DNA of 64,000 bases from Flaccisagitta enflata (lineage: Eukaryota > Chaetognatha > Sagittoidea > Aphragmophora): assembly GCA_965153355.1 (NCBI GenBank), contig OZ231128.1:7440001-7504000 (forward strand), given 5' to 3'. How positions within the stretch are numbered: position 1 is the first letter of the stretch; each line of letters begins with the position of its first letter. Shown piece after piece: positions 37,530 to 51,827 of the stretch. The notes below the pieces were generated by a model. That model was not told the DNA's origin. It searched no databases and saw nothing but the letters and a program-made list of their open reading frames with translations. The position numbers and the translations under genes were made by a program.

Positions 37530-37530
<1 letters not shown>

Positions 37531-37645
37531 TAACGGCCCCTGCCCAGTCACATTACAGCCTCGCCCACACACATACTGCCCCAGCCGACCAGCACGCCAC
37601 TGCAAATTGGCCAATGGCCATGTATCCGCTCTGGTTTCAATCTGT
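37530..37645 (-). mobile_element. Degenerate HINE-like fragment
   Basis: CGGCCCCTGCCCAGTCACAT and CCAATGGCCATGTATCCGCT resemble the GCCC/TATCCGGCC end modules. Weak. Confidence 0.35.
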
Positions 37646-38380
37646 CTATCCTTCAAAAGGTGTTCTTTGCTATACAGTTTTAATCTCAGTTTTAAAGCCT
37701 AAATCAGGGCGTACAAGTTTCAGCTCTATAACACAAACCTTAGCCTTGATGTTTGAGTCCCAGTCTTGTAACTTCAAATATGTGGAAGCATTGCTCCTTG
37801 ATCGTTTTTGTCAATAACAAACACTGAACAACATTGAGAAGCAGCACTGAATAGCAGCTACCTTTAATCATCTCGCGCTTTTGTGACTATTATAACCTCG
37901 TGCCACATTTAAGTAGATGAGGCCAAGTCTTGCCTCTATCCATCTCGAGTTATCTTACCTCATGCCACATTTAAGTAGGTCAGACCATTTTGTGCCTCTA
38001 ACCATCCCAAGTTGTATTACCTTGTGCCACATTTAAGTAGGTGAGACTACTCTGTGCCTCCAGCAATCCCAAGTTATATTACACATCAAAGTAGGTTTGG
38101 CCACTTCGTGCGATCGGGTGCCGAAAGATCGTCTACGATCTCCCACGCCACAATTTTCATACAAATTTTCATAAGGTCGTTGACGATCACACGGTATTTT
38201 GCATTTTAGCATTGACGATGTCTCAGTACTTTCTAATAAAACACTCTGATTTTTTTTTATCTTTTTATTGACGATGTGGTGAGTGACGATCTCTCGATAC
38301 TGCAATAAAAAACACTTAGACTTTTTTTCCTCTGTTAACTGACGATGTGGCAAGTGACGAACTCCCGTCACCATAAAACT

Positions 38381-38597
38381 AAACAAGGCCGGATACACGG
38401 CTACCCCAGTCGCGTGCGGGTGGGCAGGGGCCGTAATTGAGGTCACCAGATCATTTGGGCAGGAGCAGTGAAGCCAAAAATCCCAAAAAACCAAAAAAAG
38501 TAAAGTGTGAGGGACGGACGGACGGACGGACGGACCGACGGACGGACGGACGGACCGACAAAGCGGGGTGTAGAGTCGCGTAGCACGCGACTAAAAA
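38381..38597 (+). mobile_element. HINE/pearl-like element nested in the 2.1-kb element
   Basis: AACAAGGCCGGATACACGGC, GTCGCGTGCGGGTGGGCAGG, CATTTGGGCAGGAGCAGTGA, AAAGTAAAGTGTGAG, GGAC core, CAAAGCGGGGTGTAGAG, hairpin AGTCGCGTAGCACGCGACT (38574-38592), AAAAA. Complete reference copy. Confidence 0.88.
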
Positions 38598-38720
38598 CTT
38601 GTAATATTTCATCTACTAACTGACGATCTGGCAAGCCAATGATTTAAAAGAAAAGAACTAATAATATGATCAATCGACCAAAGACCACAGCATGCTAAAA
38701 ATGATTATGCATACAAGAAA

Positions 38721-38721
38721 C

Positions 38722-38779
<58 letters not shown>

Positions 38780-38781
38780 GC

Positions 38782-38827
<46 letters not shown>

Positions 38828-38836
38828 ATTGCTATT
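38721..38836. repeat. (TTG)n microsatellite
   Basis: Nearly pure TTG, inside the 2.1-kb element. Confidence 0.95.
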
Positions 38837-38977
38837 GTTGTTAATTATCGTCATCATTGGTTGTCAATTCAGCGCCGACTGAAAAAACCTAGCACAAGAA
38901 TCAAAGGCGCCAAATCACGTAATTTCCAACGTTAGAATGTTGCATGAAATGATTGTCATATTTTGAAACAAACAATC

Positions 38978-39077
<100 letters not shown>

Positions 39078-39674
39078 TGTCTAAACAAATAAAGCTAAGA
39101 CAACCAGCAATGTCTCATTTGACGTTAGGTAAGACAAATAAAAAACTTGAAAATTTTTTGGGGCCATGATTTTGTGACTAATACATTACATCATTATACA
39201 TAAAGACATTTGTAGCAACATAATCCCACATAAAAATGTAATCAAGTCAAATTAAAGGAGAAGTTAAAAGGTCATCGAATCTGAAAAATCAGTTACAGAG
39301 GCAGATATGGTGCACTACCAGCTTGGCTCGAGCACCAAGATTCTGTTCCAAACCTAGATTACAATAGAATTATCATGAACTAGACTACTATTGAATCAAA
39401 AAAGTTTAAGATTAGATTTTTCCTTAATATGAAAAAAAAATTTTTCTTTTAGTTCAAAGGAGGGGTTTGAAATGTATTACATTACAAATTTTGCATGGAT
39501 AGTTTTTGAAAGCCCAAACTTTATCATCGGGATTATCATCGGGATTTGGGAATCGATAGTAGACTCGACATCGGTCACAGCTCATCGCACCGTCATCGCC
39601 GTCTTCGATGAAGATCATCGATAATCGATCATCGTCCTCAAAGAGAGCCCGGCTATTAAAAGTTATACAAAATG

Positions 39675-39675
<1 letters not shown>

Positions 39676-39771
<96 letters not shown>

Positions 39772-39772
39772 C
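39676..39772. repeat. (CAA)n microsatellite
   Basis: Pure CAA of about 97 nt. The poly-Leu and poly-Asn frames are artefacts. Confidence 0.95.
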
Positions 39773-39867
39773 GATATACTGATATTCGTTATTGACACAT
39801 ATTCAACAAATGTGCTGGACATGAATCAAAGGTTGAATAGCATTTTAGTTAGCTTTGACATTGTTTA

Positions 39868-40140
39868 TGGATCACCACTTTGTCCATGAAATCATTTCCA
39901 AACTCTAAGTCCCAGAAAACTAGAATTCCATCAGGTCGTCAATATCTTAGGCTCGCCACTTCGTCAATGAAATCACTTCCAAACTCTAAGTCCCAGGAAG
40001 TCAGATTTGCATCAGGTCGTCAATATTTTAGGCCTGCCACATCGTCAATGAATTTCCTTCCAAATGTTAAGTCTTGAGAATTCAGATTTTCTTCAGATCG
40101 TCACTCGTGAGATCGTCAATGAATTTTCCAAAGTATGGGT
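39868..40140. repeat. About 81-nt tandem repeat, 3 units
   Basis: CCACTTCGTCAATGAAATCA-type starts at about 39875, 39955 and 40036, each with CCAAACTCTAAGTCCCAG and GGTCGTCAATAT. The CGTCAAT motif is inverted (ATTGACG) at 38210-38350, so the two ends of the host element may be partly complementary. Confidence 0.8.
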
Positions 40141-40530
40141 TTTTCAGTTTTTCACCACTTCGTCAGCGACCTGGTGAAAATTTCATTATGAAAATACTTT
40201 TAAAAAAAAATTGACGATGTGACGGCACGCCTCCCTTCGTGCCTCTAACCATCCCAAAAAATCTAACTCATGCCACATTTAAGTAGAAGAGGCAACTCCG
40301 TGCCTCTAACCATCCCAAGCTATCTTACCTCATGCCACATTTAAGTAGGTGAGACCACGTTTTGCCTCTAACCATACCGAGCTATCTTACCTCGTGCCAC
40401 ATCAAAGAAGGTTTGGCCACTCCGTGCCTCTGGCCATCTCAAGCTATCTTACCTCGTGCTACATTCAAGTAGGTGAGACAACCTCGCGCCTCTAACCATC
40501 ACAAGCTATCTCACCTTGTTCCACATATAC

Positions 40531-40936
40531 TATACGAATTAAAAAAAAAGACGCACTTTTGAATGGTTGATTGCGCCTATGAAAAAAAAAACTAACTGAA
40601 ATCTTAGACCATTTTGAAGCCCTTGAAAAACTCTTTCATTTGGCGCCAATCTGGAATCTCTATCTTTTTTTGTTTAGAAATGGCATTAGTTTGAGTAAAA
40701 AAGTTGCCAAATTTGTCGTTGCAGTCCCTTTGAAAAAGGTGCAATTCAGCAAAATGGTGTCTCACTTTAAAGAGCTCTAGCTCCTAAACCGTTAAAGATA
40801 CAGATCTGGGATTGGTCTAGAATGAAAGATAATTTAAACATTTTCAAAATCATTTTCTCTGTAAAATTTTTTTTATACTTTTTAAGTCAGTTTTATCAGC
40901 AAATAAAAAGGTGCGTCTTTTTTTCTAATTCGCGTA
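40531..40936. mobile_element. TA-flanked MITE, 402 nt, in the satellite
   Basis: Element 40533-40934 between TA dinucleotides. Ends TACGAATTAAAAAAAAAGAC and, inverted, CGCGAATTAGAAAAAAAGAC, both continuing into GCAC. The interior is not palindromic. The satellite resumes directly after it (GTAGAAGAGACCACTCCG). Confidence 0.78.
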
Positions 40937-41279
40937 GTAAGTAGAAGAGACCACTCCGTGCCTCTAACCATCACAAGCTATCTTACCTCATGCCACATTT
41001 TAGTAGACAAGGCCACGTTGTCTTTGGATGTTTCAAGAGTTGGTCACTAATCTCTATCCCGGTCTTGTAAAGCACTCAGTCTCAGTTTCAGTCTTATCAC
41101 GATTTTTTTTTTTGATAAGAGAGTGAGACAGAATGAATCAAGGATTGATAAAATCGATTGTCACGTGTGAGCTCTTCCTCCAACTCTCTGTCTCCGCGTA
41201 TCACCGGCTCTTAGGTTCATCCTCCAACTCTCTGTCTCCGCGTATCTCCGACTGTTAGGTATATCCTTTCCAAGTTTTC

Positions 41280-41389
<110 letters not shown>

Positions 41390-42098
41390 ACTGACATAAA
41401 AACTGACCGACCGACTAGTAACTTTCTTTTGTACAGTTTTCCATCACGGAGGTCTCTTATCCTCTGACATACCCCAACCCCCGAACTCAAATTTCTTTCC
41501 GCATTTTTCTGTAGATCTCATATCATCCCCTCTCCCCCCCTAATTCTTTACTCTCTCCTTCCCCTCTCCCTTCTTGTTATTTGTTACTCGCTATAATTCT
41601 AGAATGTCCATCTTTATCATCTTCCTACTGATCTCATTATTCTCATATCTTCCCCTATACCCTCCCCTATTGCCATGACCCATATCCTCCCATATTTCTA
41701 ACGCCCTCCTTGCCTCCTTCCTCACTCCATCAACTATGCTTTCCACTTCTGAATGTCCATCTTTCTCATTCTTCTTCTGATCTCTTATCCCCCGAAGGCA
41801 TAAAAGAGAAAGAGAGAAACTGAGGGTGTGTCTCTACTAAGCTTTTTGTCTCTATGACAAGTGGAACAATATCCCTCACTTTACCCAAACTGAAATAGAT
41901 GGAGGAGGGCCTTGTGAACCTTTATTGACTAGTTCCTACGCACATCACAGCTAGTTGTCCAATCTGACCCAAAAGCTTACCAAAGAAGTAAAGCACAAAC
42001 ATTTTAATGAAAATCAACAAATCACCAAAAGGTCGCTATCTTTGTCTCATTTACATTCTTTTCGAATGTCTCTACTTCTCTCTCAAATGGGGTGTGTT
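41390..42098. other. Unassigned pyrimidine-rich sequence
   Basis: C/T-rich plus strand, no gene. GGGTGTGTCTCTACTAAGC at 41824 resembles the GC-rich MITE terminus. Confidence 0.45.
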
Positions 42099-42488
42099 TC
42101 TACTGATGCTTTTTTTAGTCGCGGACACGCGACTCTACACCTTGCCGTGTCTGTCGGTAGGTCGGTATGTCGGTCTGTCGGTCCGTCGGTCCGTCACATT
42201 TTTGAATTCCAAGCGGTTTTCAAATAACTGCTCCTGCCCAACCCTCCGCGACTGGATTGCCGTGTATCCGGCCTTGTTATCTATCTCTGTCCCATTTGCC
42301 ATTACATGTAAAATGTCATACACCTCTGATCTTTTCTTCTATTCCGCTGACCAATGTAAGAGTGAGCCTGGACATTGAGCGAGTCTCTAAACAATTAGTA
42401 GGTGGAGTGAGCAGTGCGGCCAATCATACGGAGCGAGCAACCAAGTGGTCTATCAAAAACGTGATTGTACATGAGTAGGAACACGCCT
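42099..42488 (-). mobile_element. GC-rich MITE family, copy G6, interrupted
   Basis: Left GGGGTGTGTTTCTACTGATG; right AACGTGATTGTACATGAGTA, then GGAACACGCC. GGTGGAGTGAGCAGTGCGG and GCAACCAAGTGGTCTATC match the family interior. The HINE-like copy 42111-42279 sits between. Confidence 0.5.
42111..42279 (-). mobile_element. HINE/pearl-like element, GTCGCGGAC variant
   Basis: T run, hairpin AGTCGCGGACACGCGACT (42117-42134), CTACACCTTGCCGTGTCTG, GGTC core, CTCCTGCCCAACC, TCCGCGACTGGATTGCC, GTGTATCCGGCCTTGTT. The hairpin arm GTCGCGGA and the far-end TCCGCGAC are complementary. Confidence 0.85.
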
Positions 42489-42609
42489 TAAGACGTAAAA
42501 GGAAAGCAATTTCTCCAAGTACTTACAAATTGTTTCACCCCCGCGTAACTCTTCTATTACCGTTATTATTCTATCATCGTTCTGGCCTCGTTTAAGCGCG
42601 ACAACTTTG

Positions 42610-43125
42610 CAAACGATCTGTACCATTCTGCATCTGTTCATTCATTTCCTTCTGTTTATTTGTCCATCCCATTTTTTGCTGTTCATTCTGTCCTGCTTAT
42701 TTGTCCATTCCATTCTCCATCTGTTCATTCTGTCCTCGTGTTTTTTTGTCCGTCCCATTCTGCATCTGTTCATTCTGTCCTCGTGTTTATTTGTTTGTCC
42801 CATTCTCCATCCGTTCATTCTGTCCTGTTTATTTGTCTGTTTGTCAGTTTATTCATTTCCTACTGCTCTTTTGTCCGTCCCAATCTCATTCTGTCCATTC
42901 TGTCCTTCTGCTTATTTGTCCATCCCATTCTCCATCTGTTCATTGTGTCCTGTTTAATTGTCCTTCACATTCTCCATCTGTTCACTCATGTCATCCTGTA
43001 TATTGGTCCGTCCCAGTCTCCGTCTGTTCCTTCAATGTCCTTCTTTTTGCTGATTTGTCCCATTCTCCATATGTTCATTTGTGTCCTCCTATTTGTGTGT
43101 CCAATGTCCATGTTCCTCCCTCGCT
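42610..43125. repeat. Degenerate 45-55-nt minisatellite
   Basis: Units of TGTCCATCCCATTCTCCATC and TGTTCATTCTGTCCT repeated about ten times with length variation. The Ser/Cys/Pro-rich frames across it are compositional. Confidence 0.85.
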
Positions 43126-43131
43126 TCTATA

Positions 43132-43331
<200 letters not shown>

Positions 43332-43439
43332 CTTTGCGTATCTTGTATCTCTCGTATCTTGTCTTGATCTGATGAATTCAAGTCGTTTTCCTCTGGAATG
43401 AGGAATTTCCACTACATTTGGGTTTAGACTAAAGCGTAG

Positions 43440-44050
43440 CAATGAAGCAATAAAATGAGAGAGAGGCAACCACTGTATCAAGCGCAACGGTGAGGCAAGC
43501 AGAGTGAGAGAGAGAGAGAGAGACAAGCACAGTATTAAGCGCAACAGTGAGACAAGCACAGTATTAAGCGTATTGCAATATACAGTGAGGCAAGCACAGT
43601 GAGAGAGAGAGGTAAGCACAGTATCAAGCGCAAAGGTGAGGCAAGCACAGTGAGAGGGAGAGGCAACCACAGTATTAAGCGTATTGCAATCAACGGTGAG
43701 GCAAGCATAGTGAGAGAGAGAGACAAGCACAATATCAAGCGTATGGCAATCAACGGTAAAGCAAGCACAATGAGAGAGAGAGACAAGCACAGTATTAAGC
43801 GTAATGCAATCAACGGTGAAGCAAGCACAGTGAGAGAGAGATACAAGCACAGTATGAAGCGCAACGATGAAGCAAGCACAGTGAGAGAGAGAGGCAACCA
43901 CAGTATTAAGCGTATTGCAAACAACGGTGAGACAAGCAGAGAGAGAGAGAGAGGCAAGCAGAGCGTAATAAGCCTATTGCAATCAACGATGAGACAAGCG
44001 CAGTGTTATCGACAATGAGACAAGCGTTATATCATCAATAGTGAGACATT
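43440..44050. repeat. 45-60-nt minisatellite
   Basis: Units of AGTGAGAGAGAGAGACAAGC, ACAGTATTAAGCG and TATTGCAATCAACGGTGAGG. The TATTGCAATCAACGG part is missing in some units, giving alternating 45- and 60-nt periods. About 11 units. Confidence 0.88.
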
Positions 44051-44245
44051 ACAAGACATTCTTGCAGCACATGCAAGAATTTGGAATAAAAATGTACAGA
44101 AAACAAAACCCACATAAGATCGTAGAACTAGCATGATGTTATGAACAGCACGGTGCGCCCGTAAAAACTATCTGCAAAGCAGAAACGGTCAAACGCAATC
44201 GCAAAAGCACATATTCGACTGAAGTCATGTGACTGTTAATCTCAA

Positions 44246-46088
<1,843 letters not shown>

Positions 46089-46156
46089 GTTGACGTTAAC
46101 CATTGGTCGCTTTACTTTGAATCAGTATATTTGCGTTTCAGTTTGTCCGTGTTTTT

Positions 46157-46300
46157 TTTCGCGGTCATATGACTGTGTAAGCTACTTTTTGGTCGGTCCG
46201 TCCGTTCGTCGGTCAGTTTGGGGGTCATTTCTGTTCGTTCATCACTTTTTGGGGTTTCTCGCACTTGCCCACCTGTCGGCGACTAAGCCGTGTGTCCTCT
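46157..46300 (-). mobile_element. Degenerate HINE-like element
   Basis: TTCGCGGTCATATGACTGTG, a GGTCGGTCCGTCCG tract, CTTGCCCACCTGTCGGCGAC and AGCCGTGTGTCC. Order fits, ends are eroded. Confidence 0.45.
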
Positions 46301-46313
46301 ATATCTATGTCAG

Positions 46314-46391
46314 TCTGTGTGTCTGTTTGTCTGTCCGTCTGTTTGTCTGTCTGTCTGTCTGTCTCTGTCTGTCTGTCTGTCTCTGTCTGCC

Positions 46392-46456
<65 letters not shown>

Positions 46457-46492
46457 GCTTTTCTATCTGTCTGCTTTTCTATCTGTCTGTCC

Positions 46493-46565
<73 letters not shown>

Positions 46566-46566
46566 A
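46314..46566. repeat. (TCTG)n microsatellite
   Basis: About 250 nt of TCTG with TCTCTG and CTTTTCTA interruptions. Confidence 0.95.
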
Positions 46567-47020
46567 CTGACTGAACTTTTCTATCTGTCTGTTCGTGGCC
46601 ATCTAACAAGCAGCAGCAGCAGTAGTGTCCTTCTAATGGGTGGCTGTGGTGGCCATCTAGAGAACGCGAATGGAAACCAGGCAAACCCATTTAGACTGAT
46701 CTCAATTCTGCAAAAGTCGCGAATGTGACAGACATTTTCCGTCTTTTCATCTGCAACAGATGTTTCTCATCCATTTATCTGCAACAGATGGTATTCGTCT
46801 ATTCAGCTGCAACAGATGTTTATCGTTCAGTCATCTGCTACAGATGTTACTCGTTCAATCATCTGCAACAGATGTTACTCGTCCATTCATCTGCAACAGA
46901 TATTACTTGCCTATTCATCTGCTACAGATGTTACTCGTCCATTCATCTGCAACAGATGTTACTCGTCCATCCCACCATCGCCAGATTGCTATCTTTTTGC
47001 GAAGTAGAACACCTAAGACA

Positions 47021-47287
47021 AAACAAGGCCGGGTACACGGCAATCCAGTCGCGGATGATTGGGCAGGAGCAGTAATACAAAAACCGCTCTGAATTAAAAA
47101 CAAGGCCGGGTACACGGCTATCAAGTCGCGGACGGTTGGGCAGGAGCGGTAATTCAAAAAACGATCGCAATTTTAGAAATATTTGTGACGGACGGACGGA
47201 CCGACACGGCAAGGTGTAGAGTCGCGTGTACGCGACTAAATATAACGGACGGACAAGGTGTAGAGTTGTGTGTCCGCGACTAAAAAT
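47021..47287 (+). mobile_element. HINE-like element containing a nested HINE-like element
   Basis: Outer copy: AACAAGGCCGGGTACACGGC, CCAGTCGCGGATGATTGGGC, CTCTGAATTAAAA, interrupted, then ACGGACGGACAAGGTGTAGA and the hairpin AGTTGTGTGTCCGCGACT. Inner copy 47100-47239: CAAGGCCGGGTACACGGCTA to the hairpin AGTCGCGTGTACGCGACT. The outer copy is interrupted at its AATTAAAA stretch, between modules that are contiguous in 33020-33145. Confidence 0.85.
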
Positions 47288-47700
47288 GAAAAAAAATTAC
47301 CCAGAAAATGATAGTCTGCTCTCTACCAATTTCTTTTAAAAACAAGATTATAGATTCGGAATGAAAGTTTGATGATAAAATTGCAAGGGGCAGTATTAGG
47401 AAGAGGGACTGTTGCGAGATACATATAGGCCAAATGATAAGCGACAACACAGGGCATGATAGTCAAAATAAATTGTTTAGTTAAAATATGATTTTTTTTT
47501 TATTGAAACTTGGTTAGTGATTTACCCTTAATGTGAGTGGAATTTTGTAAAGGGGGGCAAAAATGAGGTCAATTCTAATCTACAAACAACTGTTTAAGAG
47601 TTATAAGCAAATAAAGAAGAATAGAAAAAAATTTCAACTATTATTTTTTTTACTATATTGAATAGATTTAAAGATCATCTCTTTGAGGAGCCTTCTTAAG
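47288..47700. other. Unassigned AT-rich sequence
   Basis: No gene or repeat recognised. Confidence 0.5.
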
Positions 47701-48299
47701 AGGGCTATCCTATTTCATCAGTCTGGGCTATCCTATTTCATCAGTCTGGTGGTCCATCTGCAACTGATATTACTGGCCCATTCATCTGCTACGGATGTTA
47801 CTCGTCCATTCATCTGCAGCAGATGTTTTCATCCTTAACATAGATTTCTTGTGCTTCCTATCCATTACAGAAGTTTATCCTCCATCCTTCTGCAATATTC
47901 TATTAACTGCAAAAGGAATTTCTCTTTTCTTTATCTGTTACAGATGTAACTTGCCGTTTCATCTACACTGAGAATTTCTAGTTTCTTTATCTGCAACAGA
48001 CTTTTTTCGCCCTTTTATCTGCAAAGGGAATTTCTCGTTTCTTTATCGGTTACAGACTTTTCTCGCCCTTTCATCTGCACCAAGAATTTCTCGTTTCTTT
48101 ATCTGCAACAGACTTTTTTCGCCCTTTCATCTACACCGAGAATTTCTAGTTTCTTTATCTGCAACAGACTTTTCTCGCCTCTTTCAACCGTTTTTACTTT
48201 CTCCCCATTTCAATTTACTTTTTGTTTTATTTTTCATTTCTTTGCTATTCTCTTGTCCATTTTCGTCCATTTTTGTCCATTTTTGTCCATTTCTATCCA

Positions 48300-48516
48300 T
48301 TTTTAATCGCGTGCTACCCGACTTTACACCCCACTTTGTCCGTCCCTCCGTCGGTCAATCTGTTAGAATTTACGTCACATTTTACTTTTTTATGACTTTT
48401 ATTCTCCTGCTTTTTATTTACTGCTCCTGCCCAAATGGTCTTGTGACCTCAAATATGGTCCAGGCCCACCCGCACGCGACTGGGGTAGCGGTGTATGCAC
48501 TGTACCCAGCCTTGTT
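48300..48516 (-). mobile_element. HINE/pearl-like element
   Basis: AATCGCGTGCTACCCGACT hairpin, TACACCCCACTTTGTCCGTC, CTGCTCCTGCCCAAATGGTC, GCACGCGACTGGGGTAGC, CCAGCCTTGTTTT. A complete copy with a short core, the inverse of 38381-38597. Confidence 0.8.
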
Positions 48517-49300
48517 TTATCGCCTCACGTGACTATCATGCTTGCGTTAAGGCTGATTTCGAAAAACGGCGAGCCGACTATATGAACAATCGTCACACTT
48601 TGTAACAATAATTTTACACTGATCCTTGGTGATTCATATGAATTCATCTAATAGTGAGTGATTTAGTAGTTTTTCTTTTGCACAATTAACTGTAGAAATT
48701 CCATTTAATCATTCGAGAACAATTGTAAAATTAGTAGTAGAGAGTGTGGACATCAGATATACCAACCCTAACACCGATGACAATGCAGAGACAGACAGAC
48801 AGACAGATAATGCAGATTTTGGTTTTGGTTTTTGTAATGAGTGTGTGGAAAACGACGGGAAAAACGAAGAGCGCCGTTGTCTGCTTATTACGTCCAGCTT
48901 GATCAAATGAAGGAACGAATGAATGAATGAACAAACGAATGAACGAGTGAATGAACAAATGAATCTAACGAACCGTGTGAGTGACCAGGTAACACCTACC
49001 ATCAGCTTGTTTGCGCAGAGCCTGAATTCCGTCACAAAAAAAAAAAAAAAAAAGAAAATAATGAGACTTAATGTGACCGAGTTGCAGTTGGTCTGCTTTG
49101 GGGCGGAAACAGGAAACTGAGTGGAGTCGCAACCCCCCCCCCCGAAAAAAAAACAAAAACAAAAGAAAAAACAACCGCAAACTGTACCTTTCATCGTTTT
49201 CACATTTGTTGGTCCATCATTTCAAAAAAGAATTTGTGTCGATTCCGTCGCGCTGGTCAGTCTTTGACATTCTTCATTCTCGCATCTGACAAACTTCAAA
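48517..49300. other. Unassigned sequence
   Basis: Short AATG (48905-48960) and A/C homopolymer runs (49037-49054, 49132-49151). No gene. Confidence 0.5.
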
Positions 49301-49309
49301 CTTCATTCA

Positions 49310-49500
49310 TTCTTTCATTCACTGATTCATTCCTTCCTTCCTTCCTTCCTTCATTCATTCATTCATTCATTCATTCATTCATTCATTCATTCATTCATTC
49401 ATTCATTCTTTCCTTCCTTCCTTCCTTCCTTCCTTCCTTCCTTCCTTCCTTCCTTCATTCATTCATTCATTCATTCATTCATTCATTCATTCATTCATTC
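49310..49500. repeat. (ATTC)n/(TTCC)n microsatellite
   Basis: Alternating blocks: TTCC, ATTC, TTCC, ATTC. Block boundaries are sharp. Confidence 0.95.
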
Positions 49501-50091
49501 TCACTCTATTCGCGAGGCACAAATATTGGCCATTATTTTCAATCTCTTTTGATTTCTTCAGGTAAACGATCACACTCCTTGTTTTACGTCCAAACGGCTC
49601 AAACGATTACAACTGGGGGCCAAAATCCTTATTAATGGGGAAAAAATACAGACATAAGTAAAAAAAATCGTAAGATAACAGACTCAACAAAAAGACTTTA
49701 AAGACGAAAAGAGAGAAAAAACAAACAAATAAAAAAGCAACCTAAAAAAAAAAAAAAAAAAAAAAAAAAATCAACAAACAAACCGAGAATCTCCATGACG
49801 AAGGGGTAGAAACATATCTAAGTGAAAAGTGAAAAAAAAAAAAAAAAAAAAAAAAAAAAGGACAAAGAAAAAAAGAAAAGAAAAAAACTCGCTGAATTAA
49901 AGACTAAAGTGTCCAATTCTAAATTAAAAAACCGAAATACCATCGTTAAATGAATTAGGGAACCATCAAATCACGTGACAATTTAATCTCCTAATAAGGG
50001 GCATCAGATATCTCCGACCATGAAACGCTTTTGCAAAGGATGTCCGTTTTTCTGCATTTTTAAAACCTGGTCATGTCATTTCTTTTATATT

Positions 50092-50142
<51 letters not shown>

Positions 50143-50310
50143 AAGAAAGAAAGAAAAAACTGTCTGCGACATATAAAGTTTGTTGCCCTCTGTCGACTGT
50201 ATCTCTCTTTAAGAAGTGATATATAAGACGCGATTTGGAAGAACAGAAATCGATCGCATCGATCCGACCATTTTTTTCTCTCGGTGGAACATCAAAAATA
50301 ACAGAAACAT
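49501..50310. other. Unassigned A-rich sequence with poly-A tracts
   Basis: Poly-A tracts at 49742-49770, 49832-49859 and 50097-50140. No LINE or processed-gene sequence is recognisable upstream of them. Confidence 0.5.
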
Positions 50311-50625
50311 TTTTAGATGCGTCCTCGCATCTCTATAATGGGCTGTGTCGGTTGGTCGGTTGGTCGGTTGGTCGGTTGGTTGGTAACGCATTCATTAAAA
50401 ACATCAAAATCATGTATTTTTTCAACAGGAAAGTGTTTCTAATCCAGTAAAAGTAGCATAAATTAAATAATTCATTCATTAAATCATTTATCCCTTCATA
50501 AATGACATTCTTTCATAAAAAAAAACATTCATTCATAAAAAGACGTTCATTCTTAAAAAAAACATTCATTCATAAAAAAACATTCATTCAAAGAGGACGC
50601 ATCGTTGGCCTACTTGGCCTTGTTT
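50311..50625 (-). mobile_element. HINE-like element, GATGCGTCC subfamily
   Basis: Hairpin AGATGCGTCCTCGCATCT (50315-50332), CTATAATGGGCTGTG, a GGTTGGTC core, and CATTCATTCATAAAAAAA repeats (50470-50590). The far end is AGAGGACGCATCGTTGGCC, TACTTGGCCTTGTTT. The hairpin arm GATGCGTCC is exactly complementary to the far-end GGACGCATC. Confidence 0.78.
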
Positions 50626-50639
50626 ATTTCTCTTTTCCA

Positions 50640-51060
50640 TTCATTCGTCAGTAGCTTCGACAGCAGCTTCTCAAAGAGAAAAAGGATCTTTATCGATTTT
50701 CTTAAAATGCGCCAAAACATTTCTATTTCTGGTCGTGTTCGTCTGTTGGTTGGTCCAACTGGTTTTATTCATCCAACGGTCGAGCTCCCAAATTCATTTG
50801 TAGGTTTGTAGGTCACCGTTGTGCAGTTTCCTTGTGCATATTGCAATGTTGTTTGTTCCGTTTTCGTGAACATGTTTCGATCTTCTTTTTCTTTCCAATT
50901 TATTTCATGTTTCCTTTTTGATGCTTCACGCATTTTCTGCCGAATAACATGGAATGGATTCGAGGCAAATGCTCCTTTCATGTCGTTGTGACTGTCAATC
51001 TATCTATCTTAATAATGATCTTTTTATCTATTCTTTAAGTTTTTCTGCACGTCAATCTAT
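50640..51060. other. Unassigned sequence
   Basis: No gene or repeat recognised. Confidence 0.5.
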
Positions 51061-51061
51061 T

Positions 51062-51827
<766 letters not shown>

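Larger units (their letters stand above)
46965..47758. mobile_element. Possible insertion in the 28-nt minisatellite
   Basis: GTCCATC flanks 46972-47751 on both sides, and the ends begin CCACCA when read inward. The joined unit would be 4 nt short, so the event is uncertain. Contains GGGCTATCCTATTTCATCAG twice (47702, 47726). Confidence 0.35.
46725..48185. repeat. 28-nt minisatellite with palindromic unit, interrupted
   Basis: 46725-46971 has about nine units of ATCTGCAACAGATGTTACTC plus GTCCATTC; ATCTG/CAGAT can pair within each unit. It resumes at 47752 and drifts into TTATCTGCAACAGACTTTTT and CGCCCTTTCATCTGC units to about 48185. The gap 46972-47751 holds HINE-like copies. Confidence 0.85.

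Noticed and set aside
50097-50140. Poly-A tail of a retroposed gene or LINE
   Set aside because: No coding remnant, tRNA head or target duplication recognised upstream.
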